Assembly (NCBI GenBank): GCA_033065855.1
Contig: JAVXUO010000943.1
Location: forward strand, 70,001 to 134,000
Direction of reading: 5' to 3'
Length of the DNA stretch: 64,000 nt
Source: Escallonia rubra
Lineage: Eukaryota > Streptophyta > Magnoliopsida > Escalloniales > Escalloniaceae
The notes under the pieces were generated by a model that searched no databases, had not been told where the DNA came from, and worked only from the letters and a program-made list of their open reading frames with translations. Of the stretch, positions 1 to 11,103 are shown piece by piece. Each line of letters starts with the position of its first letter. Position 1 is the first letter of the stretch. The translations under genes and the position numbers were made by a program.

Positions 1-128
1 ACATCGGTTGTGAGAGAGTTTATAATTGGCCTTATAAGACCCTGCCTATGAACTCATAAGTACCTACTTGGCTAGCCCTTTTGAGGCAGGCAATGCCCTG
101 TGGTGGGGCCGTGGACCGGGTCGTTACA
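1..128 (+). repeat. TRIM A 5' LTR, lacking its first ~11 bp
   Basis: It aligns with 360-487 over its whole length with few mismatches. It ends CGTTACA just before the primer binding site. Confidence 0.85.
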
Positions 129-348
129 AATGCTATCAGAGCCGACTACGAAAGCTCGAGCTAGGGTGTCCAGTCGGGTTGCCAATGGTTGGGGGAAACG
201 AAGGCAAGCTCGGGTATATCCCACATCAAGAGGATGGTTGGGGCAACGAATGATGAGCTGGGTATATCCCACATTGGCTAGAGAGGAAGATTCTGGGCTA
301 TGTGTGATCGAGCCTTAGCGAGGACGCTAAGGAATAAGGTGGGGAGAT

Positions 349-487
349 TGTAATATCCCACATCGGTTGTGGGAGAGTTTATAATTGGCCTTATAAGACC
401 CTGCCTATGAACTCATAAGTACCTACTTGACTAGCCCTTTTGAGGGAGCCTATGCCCTGTGGTGGGGCCGTGAACTGGGTCGTTACA
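349..487 (+). repeat. TRIM A 3' LTR
   Basis: 139 bp with TG..CA termini, preceded by the purine tract AAGGTGGGGAGAT at 336-348. Confidence 0.85.
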
Positions 488-611
488 ATAAGGGTCTCTT
501 CCAACCTTATTCCTTTCTGCTTAATGATGCCAGAACAATGAGCAAAGTGGTGAATTTTTCTTATAACCAAGAGATTTTTTATTTTTTTTTAGAGTTAGAA
601 TCGACCATTTG

Positions 612-3600
612 TGTAATATCCCGAACTTCGGGAGCTGGTTAAAATAACCATCCGGGCTCCGAAAAATAAACAGGCGATAATTGTGGGGATTGATCTTGTA
701 TTAGTAGCATATGGAAGCTTAAAATAATTTTGGGACAAAAATATAATTTTCGAAATTTTGGGGGGGCATTTTCGTGATTTTGGAAAATTTGGGGGCATAC
801 CTGTAAATTGGTGATTTTAGTGTTGGAAAATAATAAAATGAGTGAAAGTTCATGTTTTAGTGACATTTAATTAAAGTAATAAAAAATAGAAGAATCTTGG
901 GGCAAAATTGCAATTTTTTAAACTTCCGAGGTCATTTTGTAAATTTTGGAACTTGAGGGGCTATTTTGCAAATATGAAAAGTTTAGGGTCATTTGTGTAA
1001 TTCGATTAAATAATTTAGAAACCCTAAATAATTTACAGTTTGACACCTCCTACTAGCTTAGTGACTAAGCCAAATTAAATGGTTTAAGATGGGATTGGAT
1101 AGGCGAGAGAGTTCGGATGAAAGCAAGAAAAGAAAGGAAAAAAAAATATATCAAAGAAGAGAAGCAGAAGAAAAAGAAAAAAAAGAAAGAGAAGAACAGA
1201 GCACGAACATAGGGGTTTGCGGGGAAGCAAAAAATCACAGAAAAGGGAGGGATTGGGAAGGATTCCCAAGGTTAATTTCCTCATTTTCGTTTAAGTGTAA
1301 TTCTTGTTTTAAATTTAGTGGAAGATGTTATAACTGTGTGTGTGTTTAGTGTTCTTCTGTGTGAGTTTTGAGCTGCGTAAGAAGGGGGTGCTTCGGGTAT
1401 CAATTGTAGGGGTAATTGATGTTTATAGGTGGGTTTAATGGGTTGTATGAGATGAAGGTGTGTACTATGGACTGTGTGTGTGTGTTTAACACTGTGAGTG
1501 ATCATGTGGGTATAACGCGCGTATGTGCGTGTTCTTCATGCGCAGGAGGTGGACGGTGAATGATTTATGTGTGATATTGTATTTGGAGGGATTACTGTTA
1601 TGTAAGAATTGAATTGGGTGAGATTATGTGAGTAGCTTGACTCTGCCCGAGGAGGGGTTGTGTGTATTTCAGTGGGTGTGGTGACAGTGTGTGTGCGCGT
1701 GTGTTCTTCGGGTGTGTTATGTGTATAATTGTGTGAATATACGTGTATAAAAGATGTGTTAGTGAGTGGTTAGGCATGATTGGATGGGAATATGTGTGAA
1801 TAGAATGTGTTAGTGAGCTGTTGGAGTAGTGTGTTGGGGATATGGGTCTCGGCTGGAGGTTGAAGATGAAGTAGGGGTACGAAAGGTGAAATACTATGTG
1901 GGATTAATTTGAACAGTAACTGTTTTCGTCACTAAAAATATAAAATTAATTAAGCAGTTTTTTCCATGAATTTTCAGAAATATTTAGAGCCATAATTAGG
2001 TAAAGTCCAAAACTGTAACCCTCAATATTTTTACGAGATGTACCCTCTGGAAGTTTTTGGGAATTGTTGGTATCTGTGAAGAGCGCTAAATGAGGGCATT
2101 AATTTAACAGAATTAGCGAATTATTTAACCTAGTAAACTAAGTTATTTTAATCTGAAATTTTTATTAAAATCTTATTTCACTGATAGGTATCCGATTCTA
2201 AAATGTTGTGCCATTCTGAGGCCGATAGGTATTTTTCGTGAAACTTGTCTTTTAGAGCTCGGTCCGGACACTATTTCGGAATTTTCGGACGAAAATTATT
2301 TAAAATGCTTTTTAGACCAGAAATGATATCAGGATGCTTAAAATAGTGTTTTAAGATATTTTGAGATTTTTTCGGTGCCGGAAACCCCCAGGGGCATTTT
2401 GGTAATTTGCCACCTGAAGGGGTATTTTGGTAATTTGACCTAAGAAAGGTATTTTTGCATAAATTTACATATGGGAAGCTTATTTCAGTGATTCTACTTA
2501 TGGGAAGACCATTTTGGTAATTTAAGTCCGAGAGGGGCATTTTGGTAATTTTACACGCTAGGGGCGTTTCCGTGATTTTACATACCCGGTGAGGGGAGGT
2601 TCATTTTCGGGAGTATGTGTGAGTCTGTATTAAGTTATAATATTTTGCTATAGTCTGTGTTCTAATGGTTCGATTATTCCATTTAGGTTAACGTGAAAGA
2701 CTTCCGGTTAGATAGTATAGCTGCGGATCCAGGTAAGGGATTCTATCTGAACCCTGAATACCGAACTCTTATTTTGATAACTCGTACTCATAAGTACTCA
2801 TTGATTTACTTATGGTTAATGCCGAACTCTGAATTGTGTATTGCCATCAGCATGTTATTGCCCAGAAAACCCTAATACTGAACCTGAATCGATTATTTGG
2901 AAATCTTTTGATGCTCGCCTGTTATTTTGTGCTGAGTAGATTTGACAATTGTCTGTATCCGTTCTTCCGGATTGTTGTGCTTAAAACTCGATAATTATTC
3001 ATAATCGTTTTTGTTGTTTATCTGTGATTTTACTTCTGAAAATTCTAATTTATTCTGAAAATTCTGAATGCTGACTTGTGTCAGTATGATTATTGTTATT
3101 GGAATCTGAATTGATTTCGGTGATTGAGCTTATGTTAATGCTTATTGATATTGTTGATTTTTCTGTGTTGACCTGGATTATCTGTTCTGCTCTGAGGCGG
3201 GCGTTATAAGGCTGGTCTGAGTCCTGCATGGAATGCAGGCTAGTACCCAAGTGGACTAGTAATTATTCTGGTACATCATGCATGTGTACACTTCTGTGCT
3301 TCGCCGGAATGGCATTGCAATCACCCAGGATCAACGTTGATTTTCGATTTTATCTGCTCTGTATACTGCCGTGACTATTACGGAACTGTCTGAAAAGTAT
3401 TATCTGAAATGATATGTGCTTCTGTTGAAATCCTTTGGAAAATCTTCATTATATTTTGGAAATGATGATCTATTATTGATGGTTTTAGGGATCCGTCGTG
3501 TTTCTTCTGATTTATTTTGGTATCTATTTCTGATGAGTTTTTTATCCTTTTGGAAATCATTGAGTTTTTGACCATCTGAAGTATTCTGGAAATCTTCGTT

Positions 3601-4021
3601 AGTTGGATTCTTGGAATCGTCTTGTAATTCTTTTGTTGGTCCTTGAGCGACCTTACTGAGCTCTCAAAAGTTCACCCTTCGTTTGATTCCCTTCTGCAGG
3701 TGATGATCGGTAGTAGATGGTTCGGGAATGGGTTAGAGACTGAGTGACATTCCAATGAGCCCATCACTACGGTATAGTAAGACCCTTGCGTGGGTCGGTA
3801 TTGTTATTTGATCTTAGAAATTTTGAATTGCGAAGAACCTAAGCTATAATAGTTTAAGCTAAGCAATTGTGATCTAGTATTTTGAGAAATCTGAGTTGAT
3901 GCGGAATTAGATGATTTGAAGTATGTGTTAGTGAACAAATCTGACAGGTTTGATGTGATCCGGTAGGTTAACAACCTGGGAGTTCGGGGCGGCGGAGCTC
4001 CGGATTTCCGGGGCTGTTACA
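612..4021 (+). mobile_element. Solo LTR, 3.4 kb, probably of a Ty3/gypsy element
   Basis: The segment starts TGTAATATCCCGAAC and ends GGGGCTGTTACA. It is flanked by a perfect 5-bp direct repeat ATTTG (607-611 and 4022-4026), which is what integrase leaves. No coding domain, primer site or second LTR lies inside, so this is a single LTR left after LTR-LTR recombination. LTRs of 3-4 kb beginning TGTAAY..CCCG are typical of some plant chromoviruses (Tekay/Retand type); that family call is inference. The short reading frames inside show no domain. A GT-rich stretch (about 1330-1830) is part of the LTR. Confidence 0.85.
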
Positions 4022-4026
4022 ATTTG

Positions 4027-5565
4027 TGAAACTCGCTAGTGTTGGAGTCAAGACGGGTGATGAAGGCGAGATCAGACAATCTTGTTTAGTTATCAATGGA
4101 TGAAACACGGGAAAGAAAAAGTATGTGTTCAATGGCTTCTATACTCACTGCAATCGACTAAATGGAAGCTTTTTTGTGCTCAGTGATGGCCTCTTAGTCT
4201 CAATGACTTGACTAGACTGGACATGACTGCAAAACTAAGCTCAACATATGGGTCGAATTCTGACATGGACAAACATTTTGATGTCTTTTTACATAAAGAA
4301 AGGGTTGGGCATGGAATTCAAACTCAGGCACCGGGGCAACTCCATGTATCTTGTGTTCCTAGCACCTAATATTTCCAATGGATAGTATCAATAAGGTCCT
4401 CAAGTTATGAGGTAATTCAAAAAGACATACTTGGTAAAATCTTACTTATGTCTGTAAACTAGACAAAGTTAAACTGTCATGATGTGCATAAAATTTGACC
4501 TTCATAATATCACATGTGAAGCAATTTGACCTTCAAAATTGCTCTTTTTTATTATGCATATGATTTTTGGCAAGTTTTAAGGTCAAAGCATTTGTAATTT
4601 TGCTAAAGCATTGTGTAGGTATGGACATAGGAAGCACAATCATTTTAAAGCATGCATCGCTATTATAAAAGTCGTTATGTTTTTAACAACATAAAAGCCT
4701 ACTTTTTCCGTTGCAGAGCACAAACTCCATCTATTTTACCTAGCTTTTTCTCTCTCTATCCCCTTTCTCTCTCTGCTGGATTTTTAAGAGTTTGAAACCA
4801 TGTACCTATGTAGACCACCTGATATACCAGTGACTTGAGATCTAATTCAATTCATTGTTTAAGCTAGATGATGGGAGACATCTAGAGTTTGGAAGGATGG
4901 AGTCTGACGACTACGGGCATGATTTACCATGATTCTTCTATTCGTATTATACAAAACAAACAAATACCAGCTTCTAACTGTTTTACTTAAAAGCTTTCAT
5001 GAAACCTTAAGCTTTAAACATGATGCTTTCAACTAACGATTATTTAGGCATCTAAGTTTTTACAAAGGTATTTTTAACTCTTCACCAAAATAGAAAAAAG
5101 TAGTTTTAAACATCATCTCAAAACATAAATAGAAACGCAATCTATTGTAGAAAAAGTAGACACACTCCTATGTAGAATCCAAACCTTAAACATGAAATGA
5201 CACTTCCAATGATTTTTCTTTGCTGAACATCGTTCAATATGTATTCTCAAATTCAAAGTTCCACAAGAACTTGGGGAATATGTTTCGATGTTGCACGACT
5301 TGCACTTTACTCTATCTTTTCCATTATATCATCCTTATAGAATTCAAACTCTTCAATAAGCTTATTCTCATCATCTGAGTATTTTACTTGCGGGTATGCC
5401 CATGCATAGCCGCTCTTACCTGACGCGTGCGGTTACAGGTAAGACCCATAAATTTTCAAGTAGACATGATAAATGCCCACATATACTTAGTTGTTATGGC
5501 CCCAGGCCGGTCTACCCACATGTCATAGGTAGGCTTTCCACGTCTAGAGGAAAGCTTAATTGATG
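4027..5565. other. Intergenic, no recognised gene
   Basis: A/T-rich with no long reading frame and no element termini that I recognise. A CT-rich tract lies at about 4747-4775. Nothing else was found. Confidence 0.5.
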
Positions 5566-6015
5566 TGTAACGTCTCCCCCCCGTCCTATAACCGGTCGTT
5601 GCCTCCCTCAAAAGGGCTAGCTAATAAGTACTCTAAGATCATACACAAGGTCTTATAAGGGGAATCTCATACTATCCAACATTTTGATGTGGATATCATA
5701 ATATCCCCTCTTTATGACTTAGCGTCCTTGCTAAGGCTCGATCACACATAGCAGAAAATCTTCTTCTCTAGCCAATGTTAGATTTACCTGCCTCACTCTT
5801 AATTGCCACAACCATCTTCAGCAACCCAGACTATATAGTCCAGCCCAAGCTTTCGAGAGTCGGCTCTGATACCATATGTAACAACCCAGTCTATGGCCCC
5901 ATAATAAGATGTTGTCTCCCTCAAGAAGGCTAGCTAGTAAATACTTCTAAGATCACAGGCAAAGTATTTATAAGAGCAATCTCACACTATCAAACAACCG
6001 ATGTGGAATATCACA
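5566..6015 (-). mobile_element. TRIM retrotransposon, family A, copy 2
   Basis: A diverged, inverted relative of the element at 1-487. Its LTRs are 5566-5700 (TGTAACGTC...GTGGATATCATA) and 5877-6015 (TGTAACAACC...GATGTGGAATATCACA). Read on the minus strand, the right LTR is followed by TGGTATCAGAGCC (plus coordinates 5862-5874), a perfect initiator-Met primer binding site. A purine tract (complement of 5701-5713) precedes the left LTR. Length is 450 bp with no coding sequence. The two LTRs differ at many sites, so the copy is old. It lies 13 bp from a TRIM of another family. Confidence 0.8.
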
Positions 6016-6028
6016 TTATGGGTCCAAT

Positions 6029-6381
6029 TTTAAAGTCTTATGTCCAACCCAAAAACACGATAAAGACGAAGAGAAGCTCACTTGGTAAGCTTAAAACCAA
6101 ACACAATTCCCATGTAATCAATGTGGAGCTTTAATACTAACCTTCATGTATATCGTGAAATATGAGTTGATCCCAAGCCTCGACCAAGTAAAGCAGACCC
6201 TTACATATAGCATACACAACGAAGTAGTGACCTAAAGACCATGGGCCACGGACAAGGCCAAGCTCTGATACCATATTAAAGCCTGGTGTCAAACCCAAAA
6301 ACATGCTTAAGAGGAGGAGAAGCCTACCAAGTATAACAACCGAACCTAATCAGCATGTATACTCAATATGGGACTTTAACA
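6029..6381 (-). mobile_element. TRIM retrotransposon, family B
   Basis: Two direct repeats of ~105 bp (about 6029-6134 and 6274-6381) share TAAAG..T..TGTC.AACCCAAAAACA and end near GGGACTTTAACA. Just left of the right repeat is GCTCTGATACCA (6262-6273), the reverse complement of the initiator-Met primer site, so the element reads on the minus strand. No coding region. The LTR sequence is unrelated to family A. Exact termini are uncertain by a few bases. Confidence 0.7.
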
Positions 6382-9300
6382 AAAATGTTAATTGATGATA
6401 GTAATGTTGATATGGGTGAAACGGGAACCTTGAAAAATTTTTAAAATGAAAGAATCAGATTTACATAAATTAGGGATTAGAGATCTGCCAAGAATCAACC
6501 CATAGGAATATGGATTAATTTAGTTTGAAGGTTATATTGGCAATACAAAATACACTAGACATGTCTCAGGAAATACTGTATGAGAAAGCAACAATAATCT
6601 AATCTTGGGCACGTCTGCAGCAAACTTTTCAAAATTTGAGCATGCTAAATAGCATTCAACCACTTATGGCTTATATGTTTTGACAAATAAAACTTTGAAG
6701 TATCAAATTAAGCTACTAACGTGCAATGTTCTTATATTAGAGTGTGGTCCGAATTTTGATGTGACCATGTTGTCGCGGAGTCATTGTTTAGGTGCTAGTG
6801 TCGTGGTGCTTGTGGGGTTATGCGTTGAACCATATAACGGGTCTGGGGTGTAATTCAACAGCCTTATCCATTAGGGTTTACACCGATACAAACACTGAGA
6901 GAATCTATTAGGAAAAGGTTTTGGGAGCCTCATAAGTTATAGCCGACGTGAGAATTTCCATGGTTGTGTGACAATGTGCCAAAAACATAAATCCTTTGTA
7001 GGATTATTTAAGTCAGACAATTATTAAAATATAATAAGAAAATTCAAGAAATCAACAAATGTATGCCACAATTGCACTACCACCTCAAAGCACCATCACC
7101 GACTTACGTGCTTCATTGACCATCTGCAATCAATCGCTAAAGTCTAAACTTAATTGCCCATTTTTCCTTTCACATAATGATAACCTCTTACAAACCAAAA
7201 TCCTTAAAGAGATCCTAGATTCAAAAACACTCACTTATTTCCCATCACATTTTGTGCTACTCTCCATCACAAACAAACTCTAACCTAGGTTTTGAATTGG
7301 CAAATGGTTCCTATTTCTCACTGTCCATGAAAGCGAGTCCCATCTCACCTCCATCGATAGAACCTTCAACCTAATCCTCACCATGCATAGTGTTCCGAAG
7401 AGATTCCAAGTGGCAAGTCATGGAGTTCCCCATGCAAGCTTGAGGCCAATAAGGCAACGTCACAACTCAAATCCATGGTGGTATCATTGTTATCACATGA
7501 GGGTTGGAACCCCTATGGTCTTCAGCCATTAGACGCAAACTTGGGAAGAATTTAATTCCTAGGATTCTGGTGGTGGCACAAGGATGAATAACTCATAATT
7601 TATGCTCACCTGGCAATAATGTTATCTCAGGTTGCGGGTGGTGTTATGATTAGTCTTCCCAACAATAAGGCAGCTGCCCACGGGTGGTTAATGGTTGTTG
7701 GGAACGAGAGAAGAGGATAGGGAGGGAGAATGAAGAAAAGTGCATCCAATTTTATAATGATGTTAGATGTTTGGGAAATTTAGATATTCAAGTGGCCAAT
7801 AGCTTTTTGACACCCAATTGATTGTTTTACTTTAAGGAAATTTGGAACAGACCTCTTGTGGTTTGAACGAGTTGGAAAGAGTCAAATATGGTTCTATTTT
7901 TTTGGAAATGATCGTCATGGTACTAATTGTGTTGCATCTATTAAAATCGTAATAAAGAAGAAAAAGTTTCCAATTTACCCCTTAGAAATTTGTGCTCCAC
8001 AATCATCATCGTCCCAGCACCCTAACATTTAATAAAAATCAGGGGGCAATCGATGGATTTTATGATCCCGCCAAACAAAATCTGACCATGGCATAGATTA
8101 ATAATAATTGAACCGGCCATTGCAACAATCAAACCAAATCTGGCCGAGGTAGGCATGAGTTTGGATTGTCCCTTAATTAAAGGCTTTAAAGATGTTATGC
8201 TTGAAGAAATATATGATAAGAAGTGATTGTCGCACCATCTTGTGCACTTCTCATAATCTCCTGTTGCTAATTTCCTTTGGCAGTTACATTATTGAGCAAT
8301 TTGCAAAAGGACCACTTGTTGATGAAACCAGGCACTTGACAGGGTACCTTAATTAAGGCTGCTACGACAGTATAGCAGGATACATAATAATGCCATATTA
8401 GTAAATGTATTGTATCTGCCTTTGGTATTTGAGAATTTTTTCCAACTTGAACTGGTTTTGTAATATTCATGGCCTTTGGCTGCTCGGATAACCATGGTAA
8501 TTCTTAAAACTACATCTTTTTGGCGAAAATGGGTATTGACCAAGCTTGATGATCATTTTGTCTTGAAACTAGTCCACTCTAGATAGCTGATTGGACTTGG
8601 TGATGTTCTTCTTTTGATTTCCTAATTATTGTTTCATGCAAATTTCGATGTCACTGTTTGGTCTTGGTAACTTGTTTAAAAGGAAACAAGAAGAAAACAT
8701 TTCTATAGAACTGATTCAGCTCATAAAGGAACGTTGTATGGTTACTTAGTCGCCCTTAAAAGTAACTAATTGTGTTTTTCTGGAGTAGATATTTTATTGT
8801 TAGTAACATCATGTCCACTTCCTTGCAGAATCCAGAATTTTTTATTGGATTAGAAGAATGAAGATAAAGAAGGGTTGATGCACTTGATTTGGGAAAGAAG
8901 ACTGTATTTGTGATATGTGGGCGTTGAACATCATATGTTCATGTAATATATATGTACATCATCACCTCATTTGAAGGACATATGGCAAAATTAATGTCTT
9001 TTGCTTTGTTGGTCTCAATTTTCCAAATTGTTTGGTTTTGTTGATTTTGATTTTAAGTTTTCAAAAGTGTTTTAGAATGGAAGAATTAATACATGAAACA
9101 TCTCCATATCCAATTCAATACTGTAGGATGATTTCAGAAGTTACTACATAGAGCCAGTAAAAACAAACATAGCAGCTGCTTGCTTCAATTCTTTATTCAC
9201 TTTTCAGGGTCGAGATGTTTCTTGTTCCGGAGGAGAGTGACTGCATTGTTACGGTGTAACAATTTATTACAGACTAAATAGGCATATTTATTAATGGATT

Positions 9301-9945
9301 TTGATTGCTCTCCTACGACTAAAAAGCTCATCATATCAGCGTGCAAACCTGTATAAGAGGAGTTGCGCAATATTAAATATGTTTGAAAAGAATTGGTTTC
9401 TTTTTTAATTAGCTGCGCTAGACTTAATATATATATAGATTGGACATCTGACTTATTTTGTGCCGAATGTCAATTTGTAGACTAACACCACTTCCATCAT
9501 ATCTTGTGCTGCATGTCAATTTGTAGACTAACAGTATTTTCATCATATCTTGATGTTTGATCATGTCATGCATTTTTCACAAGCTTCACCTAAGGGAATC
9601 AGGGCCTTTCCTTTGAAAGAAAGCAACCTTTACTCTTGGACTATCGATAAATACCATAAAATGGAAGTCATAGCTAACTCAGTAAGGAGAGACGACTTCA
9701 TACTTCTGTAAAATTGACCACTTCTTTATAAGTACTAGTGTAATAGGGATGATGACCAAAGGTGTGAAGTGATCTTGCACTAGATGAAACAACAGTGATC
9801 GGTGGGTGGTTTGTACAAATTGCTGAGCAAGCAGCTCACCTTAATGCTATTGTGACTAACAAGGTTGTTAGGTTGTGGAGGATGAATCAGATTTAGGCTC
9901 TAGGAAGATAAAATTATATTTCCATTAAATAAAACTTACCAAAAT
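6382..9945. other. Non-coding, unresolved; possible gene-fragment remnants near 8.2-8.9 kb
   Basis: No reading frame here matches a family I know. At 8829 a splice-acceptor-like TTCCTTGCAG is followed by a short open stretch ending in TGA near 8861, which could be a last-exon remnant, perhaps a fragment captured by the Helitron that ends at 9990. No promoter, terminal repeat or tandem repeat is convincing. Confidence 0.3.
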
Positions 9946-9990
9946 AGCTAGGAAGACAGCCACGCGCGTAGCGCGTGGAGGTCTTACTAG
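9946..9990 (+). mobile_element. Helitron 3' terminus (plus strand)
   Basis: A perfect 8-bp stem CCACGCGC / GCGCGTGG (9960-9967 with 9971-9978, loop GTA) is followed 8 nt later by CTAG (9987-9990) and then a host T, the classic Helitron 3' end. A second member with the same subterminal text ends at 53018. The downstream host sequence TTTGTTAAGAATGG also occurs uninterrupted at 56490-56503, which fixes the boundary. The matching 5' end was not found upstream. Confidence 0.85.
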
Positions 9991-10615
9991 TTTGTTAAGA
10001 ATGGCGTAGGCAATCTGACTTGAGACATACTGTGTAATTTTTTATACTGTCGGGTTCTTGATGCTAACCTCTGCTGGACTTTGCTTCCATAGAGTTGCCG
10101 ACCTCAGTATCATTTCTAGGTCGGAGCAGCCTGAAGAATTTTAGGCATCGCTTGAACAAAATTCAATAGGTTAATTACTGTCTGACCGCTTTCACTCTAA
10201 GATGCAAGGTACCGGGATTAAATATGGGCGATAAAGTCAATCGTATTCGTAATACTCCGTATTATTTATATATGAGGTGCACTGCTTTAATTTAGTAATG
10301 ACTAGTTAATGGACCCGTGCAAAATGCACGGGATTAAATAAAAATAGGCCTTTTTATTATTAAAAAAGAAAAAACAAATTAAAGCAAGCCACAAAGATAA
10401 GTTAGTTTAAACTCTCAACTAACAATTTTAGATGATATCATGAAAATGAATTGGCTACTAATTCTTCAACTCTAATGAAAGTGGGGAAAAAGTAATTATT
10501 GAACATATTATCTAACTCAACCACAAGGCTTGTGTAAAATGACAAAGGGCCTCGAGGAATAACCTCAAGGTCCTAAGTTCAAATTTTCATACTAACGGGT
10601 CATATAAATTACAAT
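9991..10615. repeat. Copy 1 of a duplicated segment also found upstream of the P450
   Basis: This stretch is largely collinear with 56828-57375 and in part with 56490-56690. Shared text includes GCTAACCTCT.YTGGACTTTGCTT, TCATTTCTAGGTCGGAGCAG and ATGAGGTGCACTGCTTTAAT. It contains both host sequence and the first ~310 bp of a minus-strand Helitron 3' end, so the Helitron was present before the duplication. Confidence 0.8.
10302..10332 (-). mobile_element. Helitron 3' terminus (minus strand), family 2
   Basis: On the minus strand the stem-loop CCCGTGCATTTTGCACGGG (plus 10314-10332) is followed by TCCATTAACTAG and then T. The element body lies to the right. The same end, with a weakened stem, occurs at 57065. 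Confidence 0.75.
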
Positions 10616-11103
10616 TATGATTCTTCCAAAAAAAAAAAGAGTATTATCTAACTCTATTCTTCCTCTTTTTTCCCCTAGAACTTTGGTATTGAGGGTGCTT
10701 AACATATGCATTATCATCATTTTAAGGCTTTTTTTGTAATTTTTGAATTTCATTATGTGCTGCTTTTTTTGAGCTACCGTCATTGTTCCCACTAACCTGA
10801 TTGAAACTAATGAAGGTGAATATGCAAATTTTGGATAACATAGTACGTGTTAAGCAATATTAGCATACCTCTTTATTTTTGTCAGCTAATTTGATAGTAT
10901 ATGATCTTCAAAGAAATAGTCCGGCACATAGTCTTCAAAGTCTTTCTCAATCCACATAGAAATATATGCTAACCAACAATATATTTAATAGGACTTGTTG
11001 GCATGAAGTGCACTCGCATGGAGCAATTTGTTAAAACTTACTACTACAAAGAATATAATCGTAAGCGAAAAAGTTGACGAAAGATGGAGACTTTTAATAC
11101 TTA
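10616..11103. other. A/T-rich Helitron interior, no gene
   Basis: No coding or regulatory signal was recognised. An A-rich run lies at 10627-10639. Confidence 0.4.

Larger units (their letters stand above)
1..487 (+). mobile_element. TRIM retrotransposon, family A, copy 1 (5' edge cut by window)
   Basis: A miniature LTR element without coding capacity. Two direct repeats (1-128 and 349-487) share the text ACATCGGTTGTGRGAGAG and end in GGGTCGTTACA. The complete right repeat starts TGTAATATCCCAC and ends ACA. Directly after the left repeat comes AATGCTATCAGAGCC (129-143), close to the initiator-Met tRNA primer site TGGTATCAGAGCC. A purine tract (336-348) precedes the right repeat. The internal region is only ~220 bp, so the element must move in trans. 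A related copy lies inverted at 5566-6015. The outer target duplication cannot be checked because the left end lies outside the window. Confidence 0.85.

Noticed and set aside
1089..1349. Lys/Glu-rich frame inside 612-4021
   Set aside because: Arises from an A/G-rich tract in the solo LTR; no start context or domain.
5862..5874. GGCTCTGATACCA as a possible tRNA fragment or gene
   Set aside because: It is a retrotransposon primer binding site; no cloverleaf surrounds it. The same holds at 129, 6262, 39708 and 62463.
7059..7283. 74-codon plus-strand frame
   Set aside because: Not recognisable, no splice or promoter support, in a region of decayed repeats.
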